The notes below the pieces were generated by a model. It was not told where the DNA came from. It saw only the letters and a list, made by a program, of their open reading frames with translations, and made no database searches. Position numbers and translations under genes: made by a program. This document shows positions 13,433 through 21,713 of a DNA stretch of 25,217 nt, piece after piece (the stretch's first letter is position 1; each line of letters opens with the position of its first letter). Source of the DNA: JAKPQD01 sp029572965 (GTDB lineage Bacteria; Bacteroidota; Bacteroidia; Bacteroidales; DTGW01); contig DAOSPF010000052.1 of NCBI GenBank assembly GCA_035374585.1, positions 1 through 25,217 on the forward strand, given 5' to 3'.

Positions 13433-15289
13433 TTACCTGCCAATATGAATAAGGATTACATTGATGTCGGATGGAGAGATGCCAGGGATGCGAGAAGCTT
13501 GTCCAATGGTCTGCGGTGCATACTTTTTAAATTTTTGACGAGCTTCAATAGTAATGTTCAATCGTTCAAAATCAAAATTAGCAGGGATCTTTATTCCTTC
13601 TAATTTTTTTATTTTGTTGGCAATATTTTGCTCACGGTCGATATATCCCTGATACCTCAAAGCAATTTCTATTTCAAAAAGAAATTGCTCGTCAAGGCTA
13701 AAATTGTATTTCCCGAGATGATGAAGATGCTGAAATAAGCTTAATAACGTAAATTGCGGACGCATAGCAATTTCTCGTATTTTAACAGATTGCAAAATTG
13801 TAGTACATCCGTATTGCAAAAGAAAGGGATTGATCTCGTCAGGAAGAACAGAGTTTGAAGCTATATATTTCAAAACTATTTCTTTTTGTTCACTTTTATT
13901 AAGCCAATCTTTATACCTTTTTTCTGAGGCCAAACCAATTTTAAAACCTTTTTTTGTCAAACGATCATCAGCATTATCCTGACGTAGTAAAATACGAAAT
14001 TCGGCACGTGAAGTAAACATGCGGTAAGGTTCATCAACACCTTTAGTAACCAAATCATCTATTAGCACCCCAATATAAGCTTCATCTCGGCTTAATATAA
14101 ACGGTTCTTTCCCATTAATTTTTAAATGGGCATTAATCCCGGCCATTAAACCCTGACCTGCGGCTTCTTCATATCCTGTAGTACCATTGATTTGACCCGC
14201 AAAATATAAGTTTTCAATATATTTAGTTTCTAAAGTGTTTTTCAATTGAGTTGGAGGATAATAATCATACTCTATGGCATATCCCGGACGAAATATTTTA
14301 ACATTTTCCAGTCCGACCATTTTTCGTAATGCCATATATTGAATATCCCAAGGCAGTGAAGAAGAAAAACCATTTAAATAATATTCATGAGTGTCTTCAC
14401 CTTCTGGTTCCAAAAACAATTGATGCGCGTTTTTTTCAGCAAAAGTCACAATTTTATCTTCAATACTAGGGCAATAACGAGGGCCACGCCCTTTTATGAT
14501 ACCCCCGAAAAGAGGAGAATCATGAAAACCTGTCCGCAAAATATTGTGCACCTCCTCATTGGTATTGACAATATAACAAGGTAATTTTTTTAAAGCAGGT
14601 TTAACTTCATGTAAATAACTAAATTTACCTTCTTCAGATTCCTGAATTTGAAGTTTTGAAAAGTCAACAGTACGGCCATCAATACGAGCAGGTGTCCCGG
14701 TTTTCATTCGGCCAACTTCAAAACCTGCTAACTTTAAACATTCAGAAATACCCATACTGGCCGGTTCAGAAACACGACCTCCTGGAACGTGATTGCGACC
14801 CACATGAATAAGCCCGTTTTCAAAAGTACCAATAGTTAAAATAATAGCCTTGGCAAAAAATTTAACCCCAATAGTTGTTGTAACCCCAATAGCAACCCCA
14901 TTTTCAATAATCAGGCCATTCACAGAATCTTGCCAAAAAAACAAATTAGGAATTGCTTCCAATGCTTTACGCCATTCGACCGAAAAAGCCACACGGTCGC
15001 ATTGTGCACGAGGACTCCACATAGCAGGGCCTTTAGACCTGTTGAGCATACGAAACTGAATGGTACTTTTGTCAGTAATGATACCAGTTAAACCTCCGAG
15101 GGCATCAATTTCGCGAACAATCTGTCCTTTGGCTATGCCACCAATGGCAGGATTGCAAGACATTTGACCAAATTTGGTCATATCCATAGATATAAGCAAC
15201 GTACTGGAACCCATATTGGCAGCAGCAGCAGCAGCTTCACAACCAGCATGGCCGGCACCAACAACTATTACATCATAACTTTCAATCAT
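13433..15289 (-). CDS. mnmG: tRNA uridine-5-carboxymethylaminomethyl synthesis enzyme MnmG (GidA)
   Basis: 618 residues, the usual length. The FAD-binding Rossmann motif G11-A-G-H-A-G16 follows DVIVV; the second dinucleotide-binding region and the conserved GPRYCPSIEDKIVTF, FLEPEG and YEEAAGQGLMAG segments are all present. The C-terminal helical domain that contacts tRNA and MnmE ends in GISPSDINVILIHIGR. With MnmE (elsewhere) it makes the cmnm5/nm5 modification at wobble U34, using FAD and methylene-tetrahydrofolate. The start overlaps the end of ybeY by 8 bp, so translation is coupled. The stop codon lies one base from a parS site, consistent with the old association of gidA with replication origins. 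Confidence 0.97.
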   Translation of the reverse strand: MIESYDVIVVGAGHAGCEAAAAAANMGSSTLLISMDMTKFGQMSCNPAIGGIAKGQIVREIDALGGLTGIITDKSTIQFRMLNRSKGPAMWSPRAQCDRVAFSVEWRKALEAIPNLFFWQDSVNGLIIENGVAIGVTTTIGVKFFAKAIILTIGTFENGLIHVGRNHVPGGRVSEPASMGISECLKLAGFEVGRMKTGTPARIDGRTVDFSKLQIQESEEGKFSYLHEVKPALKKLPCYIVNTNEEVHNILRTGFHDSPLFGGIIKGRGPRYCPSIEDKIVTFAEKNAHQLFLEPEGEDTHEYYLNGFSSSLPWDIQYMALRKMVGLENVKIFRPGYAIEYDYYPPTQLKNTLETKYIENLYFAGQINGTTGYEEAAGQGLMAGINAHLKINGKEPFILSRDEAYIGVLIDDLVTKGVDEPYRMFTSRAEFRILLRQDNADDRLTKKGFKIGLASEKRYKDWLNKSEQKEIVLKYIASNSVLPDEINPFLLQYGCTTILQSVKIREIAMRPQFTLLSLFQHLHHLGKYNFSLDEQFLFEIEIALRYQGYIDREQNIANKIKKLEGIKIPANFDFERLNITIEARQKFKKYAPQTIGQASRIPGISPSDINVILIHIGR

Positions 15290-15701
15290 AAAGCTTTCTT
15301 AAATAAAAGTCTTCTTTCCTTCTCATCAAATTTCTTTCCCTGATACTTTTATCTTTATATCCGGCTAAATGTAAAACCCCATGAACCATAACCCTGTAAA
15401 TTTCTTTTTGATAAGGGATAGCATTTTTATGGGCATAATATTTTACTGTATGTAACCCAATAAAAATATCCCCACCAATTTCATTCATTTGAGAATAATC
15501 AAACGTAATAACATCAGTAGGATAATGATGGTTCAAATATTTAATATTAAGAAGCCTGATATTTCTATCAGGCATAAATATGAAATTTATATTTTCAATT
15601 TTACAATGTTCAATACGTTCAATCATTCTGAATGTAGAGAACAATGCTTGGAAGGAAATGTGAAACCCAGGTAAATCCTTGTAAAAAAAATTAATGGACA
15701 C
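15282..15701 (-). CDS. ybeY: Endoribonuclease YbeY (rRNA maturation factor)
   Basis: 139 residues of the UPF0054 family, a metal-dependent RNase needed for 16S rRNA 3'-end maturation and ribosome quality control. The core PTDVITFDY and GGDIFI motifs precede the metal site H107-G-V-L-H111-L-A-G-Y-K-D117. The third ligand, His in E. coli (GYDH), is Asp here, which I believe is the usual form in Bacteroidota (GYKDK). The gene lies 1 bp from the end of the upstream anti-sigma-type kinase and overlaps mnmG by 8 bp, so all three should be one transcript from the promoter at 16150-16180. Confidence 0.93.
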   Translation of the reverse strand: MSINFFYKDLPGFHISFQALFSTFRMIERIEHCKIENINFIFMPDRNIRLLNIKYLNHHYPTDVITFDYSQMNEIGGDIFIGLHTVKYYAHKNAIPYQKEIYRVMVHGVLHLAGYKDKSIRERNLMRRKEDFYLRKLYD

Positions 15702-16100
15702 TCAATTAATCTTAAATTTAAGGACCACTAAAGCCCCATTATTAAAAAATTCAATGTTATCGGATAAACGGGTCATAAGAAAAACACCACGCCCACTTAC
15801 ATTTTCAATATTTTCGGGAGCAGTTGGGTCAGGAATATTTTTATAATCAAAACCCTTGCCCTGATCTTTTATAGAAATTTCAAGAATGTTATTCTCACAT
15901 TTGGCATTAATATTTACCATAAGTTGTTCATTCAGCTTATTGCCATGTATAATAGCATTATTTGCCCCTTCAAGGGTAGCAATAAGTAAATTTCCATATA
16001 ACTCAGAATTTAATTTGCATTCTGATGAAATTTCATCTACAAATTTTTCTACCTGACGGAGATTTTCAATTTTTGAACTAATATCTATATTCTTTTCCAT
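15702..16100 (-). CDS. RsbW/SpoIIAB-type histidine-kinase-like ATPase
   Basis: 132 residues forming just one GHKL ATPase domain (HATPase_c_2). The N box is E44-G-A-N-N-A-I-I-H-G-N, the G1 box D79-Q-G-K-G-F, and the G2 box G103-R-G-V-F-L-M. There is no sensor or His phosphotransfer domain, so this is the anti-sigma factor/serine kinase class that phosphorylates STAS-domain antagonists or sequesters a sigma factor. Neither a STAS protein nor a sigma factor is next to it. It leads the ybeY-mnmG operon under a near-ideal promoter, 1 bp from ybeY. Its partner, and whether it has one locally, is unknown. Confidence 0.85.
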   Translation of the reverse strand: MEKNIDISSKIENLRQVEKFVDEISSECKLNSELYGNLLIATLEGANNAIIHGNKLNEQLMVNINAKCENNILEISIKDQGKGFDYKNIPDPTAPENIENVSGRGVFLMTRLSDNIEFFNNGALVVLKFKIN

Positions 16101-16149
16101 CTATACTCATTTTAAATGGATTATACTCAACAAAGTTAATAAAGGTTAC

Positions 16150-16180
16150 CAAAATTATAATATTTATCATTAATACCAAA
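16150..16180 (-). promoter_or_regulatory. Bacteroidota sigma-ABfr-type promoter
   Basis: On the minus strand TTTG (16180-16177), a 19-bp spacer, and TAATTTTG (16157-16150) match the TTTG / TAnnTTTG consensus at every defined position. The transcript would start near 16145, giving a leader of about 45 nt before the kinase ATG at 16100 and driving kinase-ybeY-mnmG. Confidence 0.7.
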
Positions 16181-16263
16181 TTTTATTTAACGAGAATATG
16201 ACCAGCTAATTACAGATTTGATGTAAATTTTAAATATACAGTTACAACGCAGGTTTTGAAATA

Positions 16264-17445
16264 TTATTGGTTCTTTAGCCAATAAATAGGGTTTTCTTTA
16301 GTAAATTCTTTCCAAATTTCAAAATGCAGGTTAGCAGCACCATTTCCGGCCTCAACACAACTACAAAAACCAATCTTTTGATTAGTATCAACATTATCAC
16401 CAACTTTAACAACCACCGAACTCAAATTTTGATACACCGAAAGATAATCACCATGCCTGATAATAATAGCAGTATTAGCTCCTTTAATAGCAAAAATTTT
16501 AGATACCACACCTTTAAAAATACATTTTACAGGTTGGTTACAATCAAACGAAATATCAATACCAAAATTATTGATTTTGACCCCGCTCAAATAAGGATGT
16601 TTATGTTCTCCAAAATAAGAATAAACAGTACCATTTGCGACAGGCCAAGGCAATTTGTTTTTGTTTTTTGAAAATTCATTTGACAACAAAACAACTTCCT
16701 CTGTTTGTTTTTTATCCATGTTGGCTTTTTTTCGGGCTTCTTCTTCGATAATGCGATAAATTTCAGCCTCAATTTTTTTCTTAACAAGGTTTAATGTTTC
16801 TAATTCTTTTTTGAACTTGTTAATTTTCTTTTTATTTTCAACAATTGTGGCAGATAATAAGCTTTTATCCTTTTCAAGTTTTCGTTTTTCGTCCTCTCGT
16901 AAAGCCAAAACATTGGCTTTATCTTTTCGTACCGACAACAAATAAGAAACAGAACGTTTCAGGGTATCAACCTCAGTAACAATTTCTTTTAACAAAATAC
17001 GGCGATGCTCCGTAAACTGGCGAAAGTAATATAAGCGACGATAAGCCTGGTTAAAAGACTGAGAAGATAATAAAAACATCAAAAAATTATAATCTTTGAA
17101 ATGAAAATAGATTTGATAGATAGTTTTTGCATATTCAGCTTTAAGGCTTGATATTTCATTTTTTCGGAAATCAATATTACCATTTAAATAAACAATTTGT
17201 GAATCTAAAGACTCAACCTGATAGTTGAGGTTTTCAATAATTTCATTACGCAAAACAATTTTACGGTCAATTAACTCAATAGCATTCATATTGCTTTGGG
17301 TAGCTTCATTAGTTTTACTAATCAGCTTTTCTATCCGGTCAATTTCTTCAATTTTTTTTAAACGTTCTTTCTCAAGGTCTTTCTGACGCTGACCGCTAAC
17401 AAATAAAGAAAAGAGACTGAACAATATTATTAAGAAATTCTTCAT
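16264..17445 (-). CDS. EnvC-like murein hydrolase activator, degenerate M23 domain
   Basis: 393 residues: signal peptide (MKNFLIILFSLFSLFVSG), a long coiled coil (about 20-250) and a C-terminal LytM/M23 domain (about 265-390). In active M23 enzymes the metal site is HxGxD ... YxHL ... HLH. Here these are N293-F-G-I-D297, Y-Q-N340-L and N372-L-H374: three histidines have become asparagine, leaving only the Asp and the last His. Zinc catalysis is therefore unlikely, as in E. coli EnvC and NlpD, which activate amidases instead. The coiled coil matches the EnvC part that contacts FtsEX. It probably works in the periplasm at septal peptidoglycan splitting. It is the last gene of the five-gene operon, 3 bp after the lipoprotein gene. 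Confidence 0.85.
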   Translation of the reverse strand: MKNFLIILFSLFSLFVSGQRQKDLEKERLKKIEEIDRIEKLISKTNEATQSNMNAIELIDRKIVLRNEIIENLNYQVESLDSQIVYLNGNIDFRKNEISSLKAEYAKTIYQIYFHFKDYNFLMFLLSSQSFNQAYRRLYYFRQFTEHRRILLKEIVTEVDTLKRSVSYLLSVRKDKANVLALREDEKRKLEKDKSLLSATIVENKKKINKFKKELETLNLVKKKIEAEIYRIIEEEARKKANMDKKQTEEVVLLSNEFSKNKNKLPWPVANGTVYSYFGEHKHPYLSGVKINNFGIDISFDCNQPVKCIFKGVVSKIFAIKGANTAIIIRHGDYLSVYQNLSSVVVKVGDNVDTNQKIGFCSCVEAGNGAANLHFEIWKEFTKENPIYWLKNQ

Positions 17446-17448
17446 CTT

Positions 17449-17970
17449 TTAATCAATAGAAACCTTAATTTCATCAGAAATAGTAAATTGTTTCACTTTA
17501 ATTCTTCCGTTGAGCAATACATACTTGTTAACTAATAGTTGTGTAAATTTACTATTTACCTCACACAATAAACTAACAGAATACTTAAAGTTGTCAGGAT
17601 TAACAATTTTATCAACTTTATACGGCACATTGGCGCTTACACTCAGTCCATTAATCAGTAAATCATCCAGTAAATAATATAAAAAGCAATCATCAAAAAG
17701 TTTTTGGTAAACCGGGGAAATGTCCACAAACGAACTTTTAATATGAACTGAATCTTTATAAGCAATAATATCAGCAACTTTAACTGCCCCATCGATATAA
17801 ACCTTTAAATAAAGAACAGAATCACTTTTGCGAAAAGCAACTGAATAAAGCTCTTTATTAAAATTCACGGTAACAGTGCCAGAATTAGTCGTCGAACCAA
17901 CAGACTTTTTGGACACAGAACATGAAAACAAACAAATACAGCAGGACAATATGCAAAATACCTTGTTCAA
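17449..17970 (-). CDS. Small lipoprotein, DUF4292-like
   Basis: 173 residues with a lipoprotein signal peptide: hydrophobic core then LFSC lipobox (Cys about residue 16), followed by a Ser/Thr-rich linker. The mature part is rich in beta strands (TVNFNKELYSVAFRKSDSV, VLYLKVYIDGAVKVADIIAYKDSVHIKS). Its position between the TPR protein and the EnvC-like protein and its KDSVHIKSS-type strands point to the DUF4292 family, but it is shorter than the roughly 250 residues I expect there, so the assignment is tentative. No function is known to me; an envelope role in step with its neighbours is inference. It starts 2 bp after the TPR gene stop. Confidence 0.75.
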   Translation of the reverse strand: MNKVFCILSCCICLFSCSVSKKSVGSTTNSGTVTVNFNKELYSVAFRKSDSVLYLKVYIDGAVKVADIIAYKDSVHIKSSFVDISPVYQKLFDDCFLYYLLDDLLINGLSVSANVPYKVDKIVNPDNFKYSVSLLCEVNSKFTQLLVNKYVLLNGRIKVKQFTISDEIKVSID

Positions 17971-17972
17971 AG

Positions 17973-19655
17973 CTATTTACATTTAATATCTGAAACTAAT
18001 TTATCCTGAAATTTCTGTCCTAAATTTTTTTTCAAAGCTTTTAAAGCTTTGGCAGCCAAACCCTTTTCATTAGTACAAACCGAAATAGCATACAAATGCA
18101 GATAAACATCTTTAGAAAAATACTTCGAATACTTTATTGTTTCTTTAATATAAAAAAGGGCATCTGTATAATTACCGAGTTTAAAACAAATCCAGGCATA
18201 AGTATCAAGGAAAGTCGGGTTTTTAGGTTCAGCAGTAATAGTCAAACGCGACATTTCAGCAGCTTTGATCAAATCAACTCCTTTTTCAGCCAAATAATAA
18301 GCCAAGTTGTTATAAAGCAAATTATCAGGTTTGTATTTTTTGAAAACTTCAGCATAAACAACAATAGCCGAGTCAAGGTTGCCAGACATATAATATGAAT
18401 CGCCTAAACCCAATAAGAAATTGCGCTGTAACTGGTCATTATCAAACTTCGTATTTTGTAAACCATTAAGATAAATATTTACAGCCAATTTATAATTTTC
18501 TTTACTATAAGCAGCAATAGCAGCCATATACACCATAAAAGCACTCACACCTACTGTAGCTTCGGCATTTTTATAATACCATAAAGTACTGTCAAATTGG
18601 GACGAATTATTGAAATAATAAAGCAAGCGCTCCCAGGTACGGAGTTCATTTTTATTTCCATTGTACAAGGCCTTAGTACACATCAAAGCTGATTTAAAAT
18701 TGCGGTTTAATTCATAAAAATCGGCAAAAACATCAGCAAAACCAACATACAAGTTTACATTGACAGACTGTAAAACCTTTTCAATAAAAAAATACAATTT
18801 AGGTTCACGCTGAGATATAAAAGAAAGTTTAGAAAATACATCTTTCCTAAACTCAATACTTAACGAGTCATTAGTGATAGTTGAATATAATTTCTGCTGA
18901 AAAGCCTGAGAATTTTTGGTTTGAAACAAAAAATAAATATATCGGTACAAAATGTATGAATTTAAAGAATCTAACATCAAAGCCTCAGCATAGTATTTTT
19001 CGGCCAAAGACTTAGACTTCATCGAAAAATACAAATCACCATACTTAACCGCTATTTGTGCGTCAAAAGAATCAATTTTGACAAGTTTGTTTAAAATAGC
19101 TATCCCCTCTTTAGGTTTATCCATCTCATTAAATATATCAGCCAACATCAAACCTAGCTCACGTGTAAGACCATATTTTTGGTACAACTCGAAAAAAACA
19201 TTGTTAGCCTCTTTAGTATTGCCAGAAAATTTAAGCATCAAGCCATAATCAAACATAATATCAGGGTCTTCTCCAAATTTATCAAGCAAATATTTATATT
19301 TTGCAGCGGCATGAATAAAATATCCATTCTCTTTCAATACATCAGCAAACAACAAGGCATACCAATAATTGCTACTATCTTTTTCAAAAGCTTTGCTGGC
19401 GTAAAAAATGGCATTACGTTGATCTTTACTTTTCATCATAATATCAGCCATCTCATAATAGCAGGCTAAACAAGTAGAATCAGCCCTAATTAACTTATCA
19501 AGCGTAACGGCAGCATTGTAATAATTACCAAGTTTTTTATTAGCAATAGCTTCAATAAAAAGAAATTGAACATCTTTTTTATTCGCCTGAGAAAAAGCAG
19601 TTGCACAAATACCAAAAGTGAAAATACTTATTAAAAGAAAAGTTATTTTTTTCAT
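17973..19655 (-). CDS. Secreted tetratricopeptide-repeat protein
   Basis: 560 residues: a signal peptide (MKKITFLLISIFTFGICATAFS, cleaved before Q) followed by helical repeats almost to the end. TPR signatures are visible as NYYNAAVTLDKLIRADS, DQRNAIFYASKAFEKDS, SKSLAEKYYAEALMLDS, NLDSAIVVYAEVFKKY and GNYTDALFYIKETIKYS. Such proteins are scaffolds; a periplasmic or outer-membrane-associated protein-protein role is likely, partner unknown. Its place between dut and the lipoprotein/EnvC-like pair, with gaps of 6 and 2 bp, recurs in Bacteroidota as far as I remember, which suggests a link to cell-envelope assembly. Confidence 0.85.
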   Translation of the reverse strand: MKKITFLLISIFTFGICATAFSQANKKDVQFLFIEAIANKKLGNYYNAAVTLDKLIRADSTCLACYYEMADIMMKSKDQRNAIFYASKAFEKDSSNYWYALLFADVLKENGYFIHAAAKYKYLLDKFGEDPDIMFDYGLMLKFSGNTKEANNVFFELYQKYGLTRELGLMLADIFNEMDKPKEGIAILNKLVKIDSFDAQIAVKYGDLYFSMKSKSLAEKYYAEALMLDSLNSYILYRYIYFLFQTKNSQAFQQKLYSTITNDSLSIEFRKDVFSKLSFISQREPKLYFFIEKVLQSVNVNLYVGFADVFADFYELNRNFKSALMCTKALYNGNKNELRTWERLLYYFNNSSQFDSTLWYYKNAEATVGVSAFMVYMAAIAAYSKENYKLAVNIYLNGLQNTKFDNDQLQRNFLLGLGDSYYMSGNLDSAIVVYAEVFKKYKPDNLLYNNLAYYLAEKGVDLIKAAEMSRLTITAEPKNPTFLDTYAWICFKLGNYTDALFYIKETIKYSKYFSKDVYLHLYAISVCTNEKGLAAKALKALKKNLGQKFQDKLVSDIKCK

Positions 19656-19661
19656 TTACAG

Positions 19662-20093
19662 TTATTTACCAGTATGACCAAATCCACCATGTCCACGTTC
19701 CGAATCAGCAATTTCTTCCACATCAACCCACTGAACAGTTTCATGTTTAGCAATAACCATCTGACAGATGCGATCACCATCAAAAATTTCAAATTCAGTA
19801 TTTGATAGGTTTACCAATATAACTTTAATTTCGCCACGATAATCAGCATCAATAGTCCCGGGAGTATTAAGTACTGTAACCCCATGTTTAAAGGCTAAAC
19901 CACTACGCGGACGTATTTGAGCCTCATAACCAACAGGCAACTCAATAAACAAACCAGTAGGGACCAAAACACGTTCCAACGGTTTCAACTTCAAAGGCGT
20001 ATCAATGTTTGCACACAAATCCAAGCCGGCGCTATGAGCCGTTTGATATTGTGGCAAAGCATGTTTTGATTTATTAATCACTTTAACCTTCAT
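19662..20093 (-). CDS. dut: Deoxyuridine 5'-triphosphate nucleotidohydrolase (dUTPase)
   Basis: 143 residues of the trimeric dUTPase family, which cuts dUTP to dUMP and PPi, keeping uracil out of DNA and feeding dTMP synthesis. All five motifs are present: AHSAGLDL (motif 1), PRSGLAFKHG (2), NTPGTIDADYRGEIKVILVN (3, with the catalytic Asp after IDA), GDRICQMV (4) and the flexible C-terminal RGHGGFGHTG (5) that closes over the substrate. It starts 1 bp after the flippase stop and ends 6 bp before the TPR gene. Confidence 0.97.
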   Translation of the reverse strand: MKVKVINKSKHALPQYQTAHSAGLDLCANIDTPLKLKPLERVLVPTGLFIELPVGYEAQIRPRSGLAFKHGVTVLNTPGTIDADYRGEIKVILVNLSNTEFEIFDGDRICQMVIAKHETVQWVDVEEIADSERGHGGFGHTGK

Positions 20094-20094
20094 A

Positions 20095-21570
20095 TTATTT
20101 AATTATTAATTTTTTCAAGTTTTTAACGTAATTCCAAGTAACAAGCCATAAGTTTTCGGATTTCAATATCCAATAAACAAAAATGACCAGCAATAAATTA
20201 TTTACTACAATTAAAAATGATAAATGTAAACTATTTAAAAACAAAATTATAAACAATCCTACTAAAAAGATTATCAAATATTTACCTATTCGTTTTACAT
20301 CATAAGGAATAGAGTAATTTTTTGTTCCAAACCAATAACACAATAAAACCATGAGTAAATAAGAAATAAAGCGATTATAAGCAGCTGCCTGATATCCATA
20401 CACAGGAACAAGGAAATAGTTCAAAATTATTGTTAATAAGCAACCAAAAACAATGAAATAAACGCCATACATGGTTTTCCCCGAAAGCTTATACCAAATA
20501 GAAAGATTGACATAAACACCCACCAAAACATTTGCACCAAGCACAACAGGGACAATAGAAAGACCAGACCAATATTTTTCACCAATGTAATATTTAAAAA
20601 TAGAAATATTAGCCATAGTGAAAAGCACTACAACTAAGCAAACCAGGATGAAAAATTTCATTACCTGAGCCAACGTATCTTTTGACGATTTATCTTCCTG
20701 ACGTTTAAAGAAAAAAGGCTCAGCAGCGAAACGAAAAGTTTGGGTAAAAACAACTAAAATAACCGCTATTTTGAGGTTTGCAAAGTAAATTCCCAAATCA
20801 GACATCGCATCATGCCCCACTGGAGAAAGATATTTAATAAACTGCCTGTCGATATTATCATTGATCATACCAGCCAAACCCGCAATTAACAATGGAAATG
20901 CATAAACCATCATTTTTTTCCATAGTCGAAAGTCAAATTTAAACTTGATTGGAAAATCCTTAATAAGAGTAAGAAATACAAATAAACTAGAAATAAGGTT
21001 AGCAATAAAAACATATTTTACATTCAACTCAAAATGAAAAACATGAAATTTACCAGACATCCACGGAAGAATTATTAGCAAAACAACATTTAATGCAACA
21101 TTTACAACAACATTTAAAATTTTAAGAGTAGCAAATTTTAAAGCCTTATTATCATTCCGCAGTTTTACAAAAGGTATAGCACAAATAGCATCAAAAAATA
21201 TAATCAAAATAAAATAAACAATATATTCAGGATTACCAGAATAATCAATAAATGCAGCAATATTTTTATTAAAAATTAAACCTAAAAATAAAAACAACGA
21301 AGAACTAAACAGTAAGGAAAAGAAAGCCGTGGAATAAACATTCCTAAATTCAGACTGGTTGCTGAATTTAAAAAAAGCAGTCTCCATACCATAAGTAACA
21401 ATGATATTTAAAATTGCAACAATAGCATAAAGATCAGCAATAACACCATATTCATTAGGAAGAAAAATACGTGCATAAATAGGAACAAGCAAATAACTAA
21501 GGAAACGGGGAATAATACTACTTAACCCATAAACAAAAGCTTGACCTGCGAATTTCTTTATCTGGCTCAA
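20095..21570 (-). CDS. Polysaccharide/lipid-linked oligosaccharide flippase (MOP superfamily)
   Basis: 491 residues with 12-14 hydrophobic segments and the N-terminal pattern FAGQAFVYGLSSIIPRFLSYLLVPIYARIFLPNEYGV, typical of Wzx/RfbX and MurJ-like members of the MOP exporter superfamily. In Wzx proteins the load is an undecaprenyl-linked sugar repeat unit moved across the inner membrane for O-antigen, capsule or exopolysaccharide. No glycosyltransferases lie next to it, so the load is unknown. It is the first gene of the operon that continues to dut and the EnvC-like gene. A -7 box TATTTTTG (21597-21590) sits about 20 bp upstream of its ATG. Confidence 0.88.
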   Translation of the reverse strand: MSQIKKFAGQAFVYGLSSIIPRFLSYLLVPIYARIFLPNEYGVIADLYAIVAILNIIVTYGMETAFFKFSNQSEFRNVYSTAFFSLLFSSSLFLFLGLIFNKNIAAFIDYSGNPEYIVYFILIIFFDAICAIPFVKLRNDNKALKFATLKILNVVVNVALNVVLLIILPWMSGKFHVFHFELNVKYVFIANLISSLFVFLTLIKDFPIKFKFDFRLWKKMMVYAFPLLIAGLAGMINDNIDRQFIKYLSPVGHDAMSDLGIYFANLKIAVILVVFTQTFRFAAEPFFFKRQEDKSSKDTLAQVMKFFILVCLVVVLFTMANISIFKYYIGEKYWSGLSIVPVVLGANVLVGVYVNLSIWYKLSGKTMYGVYFIVFGCLLTIILNYFLVPVYGYQAAAYNRFISYLLMVLLCYWFGTKNYSIPYDVKRIGKYLIIFLVGLFIILFLNSLHLSFLIVVNNLLLVIFVYWILKSENLWLVTWNYVKNLKKLIIK

Positions 21571-21589
21571 TCTTGTAAAAATTAGATGG

Positions 21590-21597
21590 CAAAAATA
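21590..21597 (-). promoter_or_regulatory. Candidate -7 box for the flippase operon
   Basis: TATTTTTG on the minus strand fully matches TAnnTTTG, 20 bp upstream of the flippase start. No clear TTG at -33. It is divergent from the pheS -7 box 70 bp away. Confidence 0.42.
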
Positions 21598-21666
21598 TAA
21601 TTACACAAAAGTATCAGAAAATAAAATATGTTAAATACTTATAACAACCATAAACAAGAAAATAAA

Positions 21667-21674
21667 TAACTTTG
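21667..21674 (+). promoter_or_regulatory. Candidate -7 box for pheS
   Basis: TAACTTTG fully matches TAnnTTTG, 40 bp upstream of ATG 21714. A transcript starting near 21681 rules out the TTG at 21672 as the pheS start. No clear -33 TTG. Confidence 0.5.
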
Positions 21675-21713
21675 TCATGCATTTTGATTAAAGAATTCAA
21701 TAACCATTATAAG

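Noticed and set aside
15219..15235. GCAGCAGCAGCAGC microsatellite
   Set aside because: It encodes the alanine run after the FAD-binding motif of MnmG, normal for the family.
16324..16671. Plus-strand open frame within the EnvC-like gene
   Set aside because: Antisense shadow of the M23 domain; composition (Asn, Ile, Thr-rich) is not protein-like.
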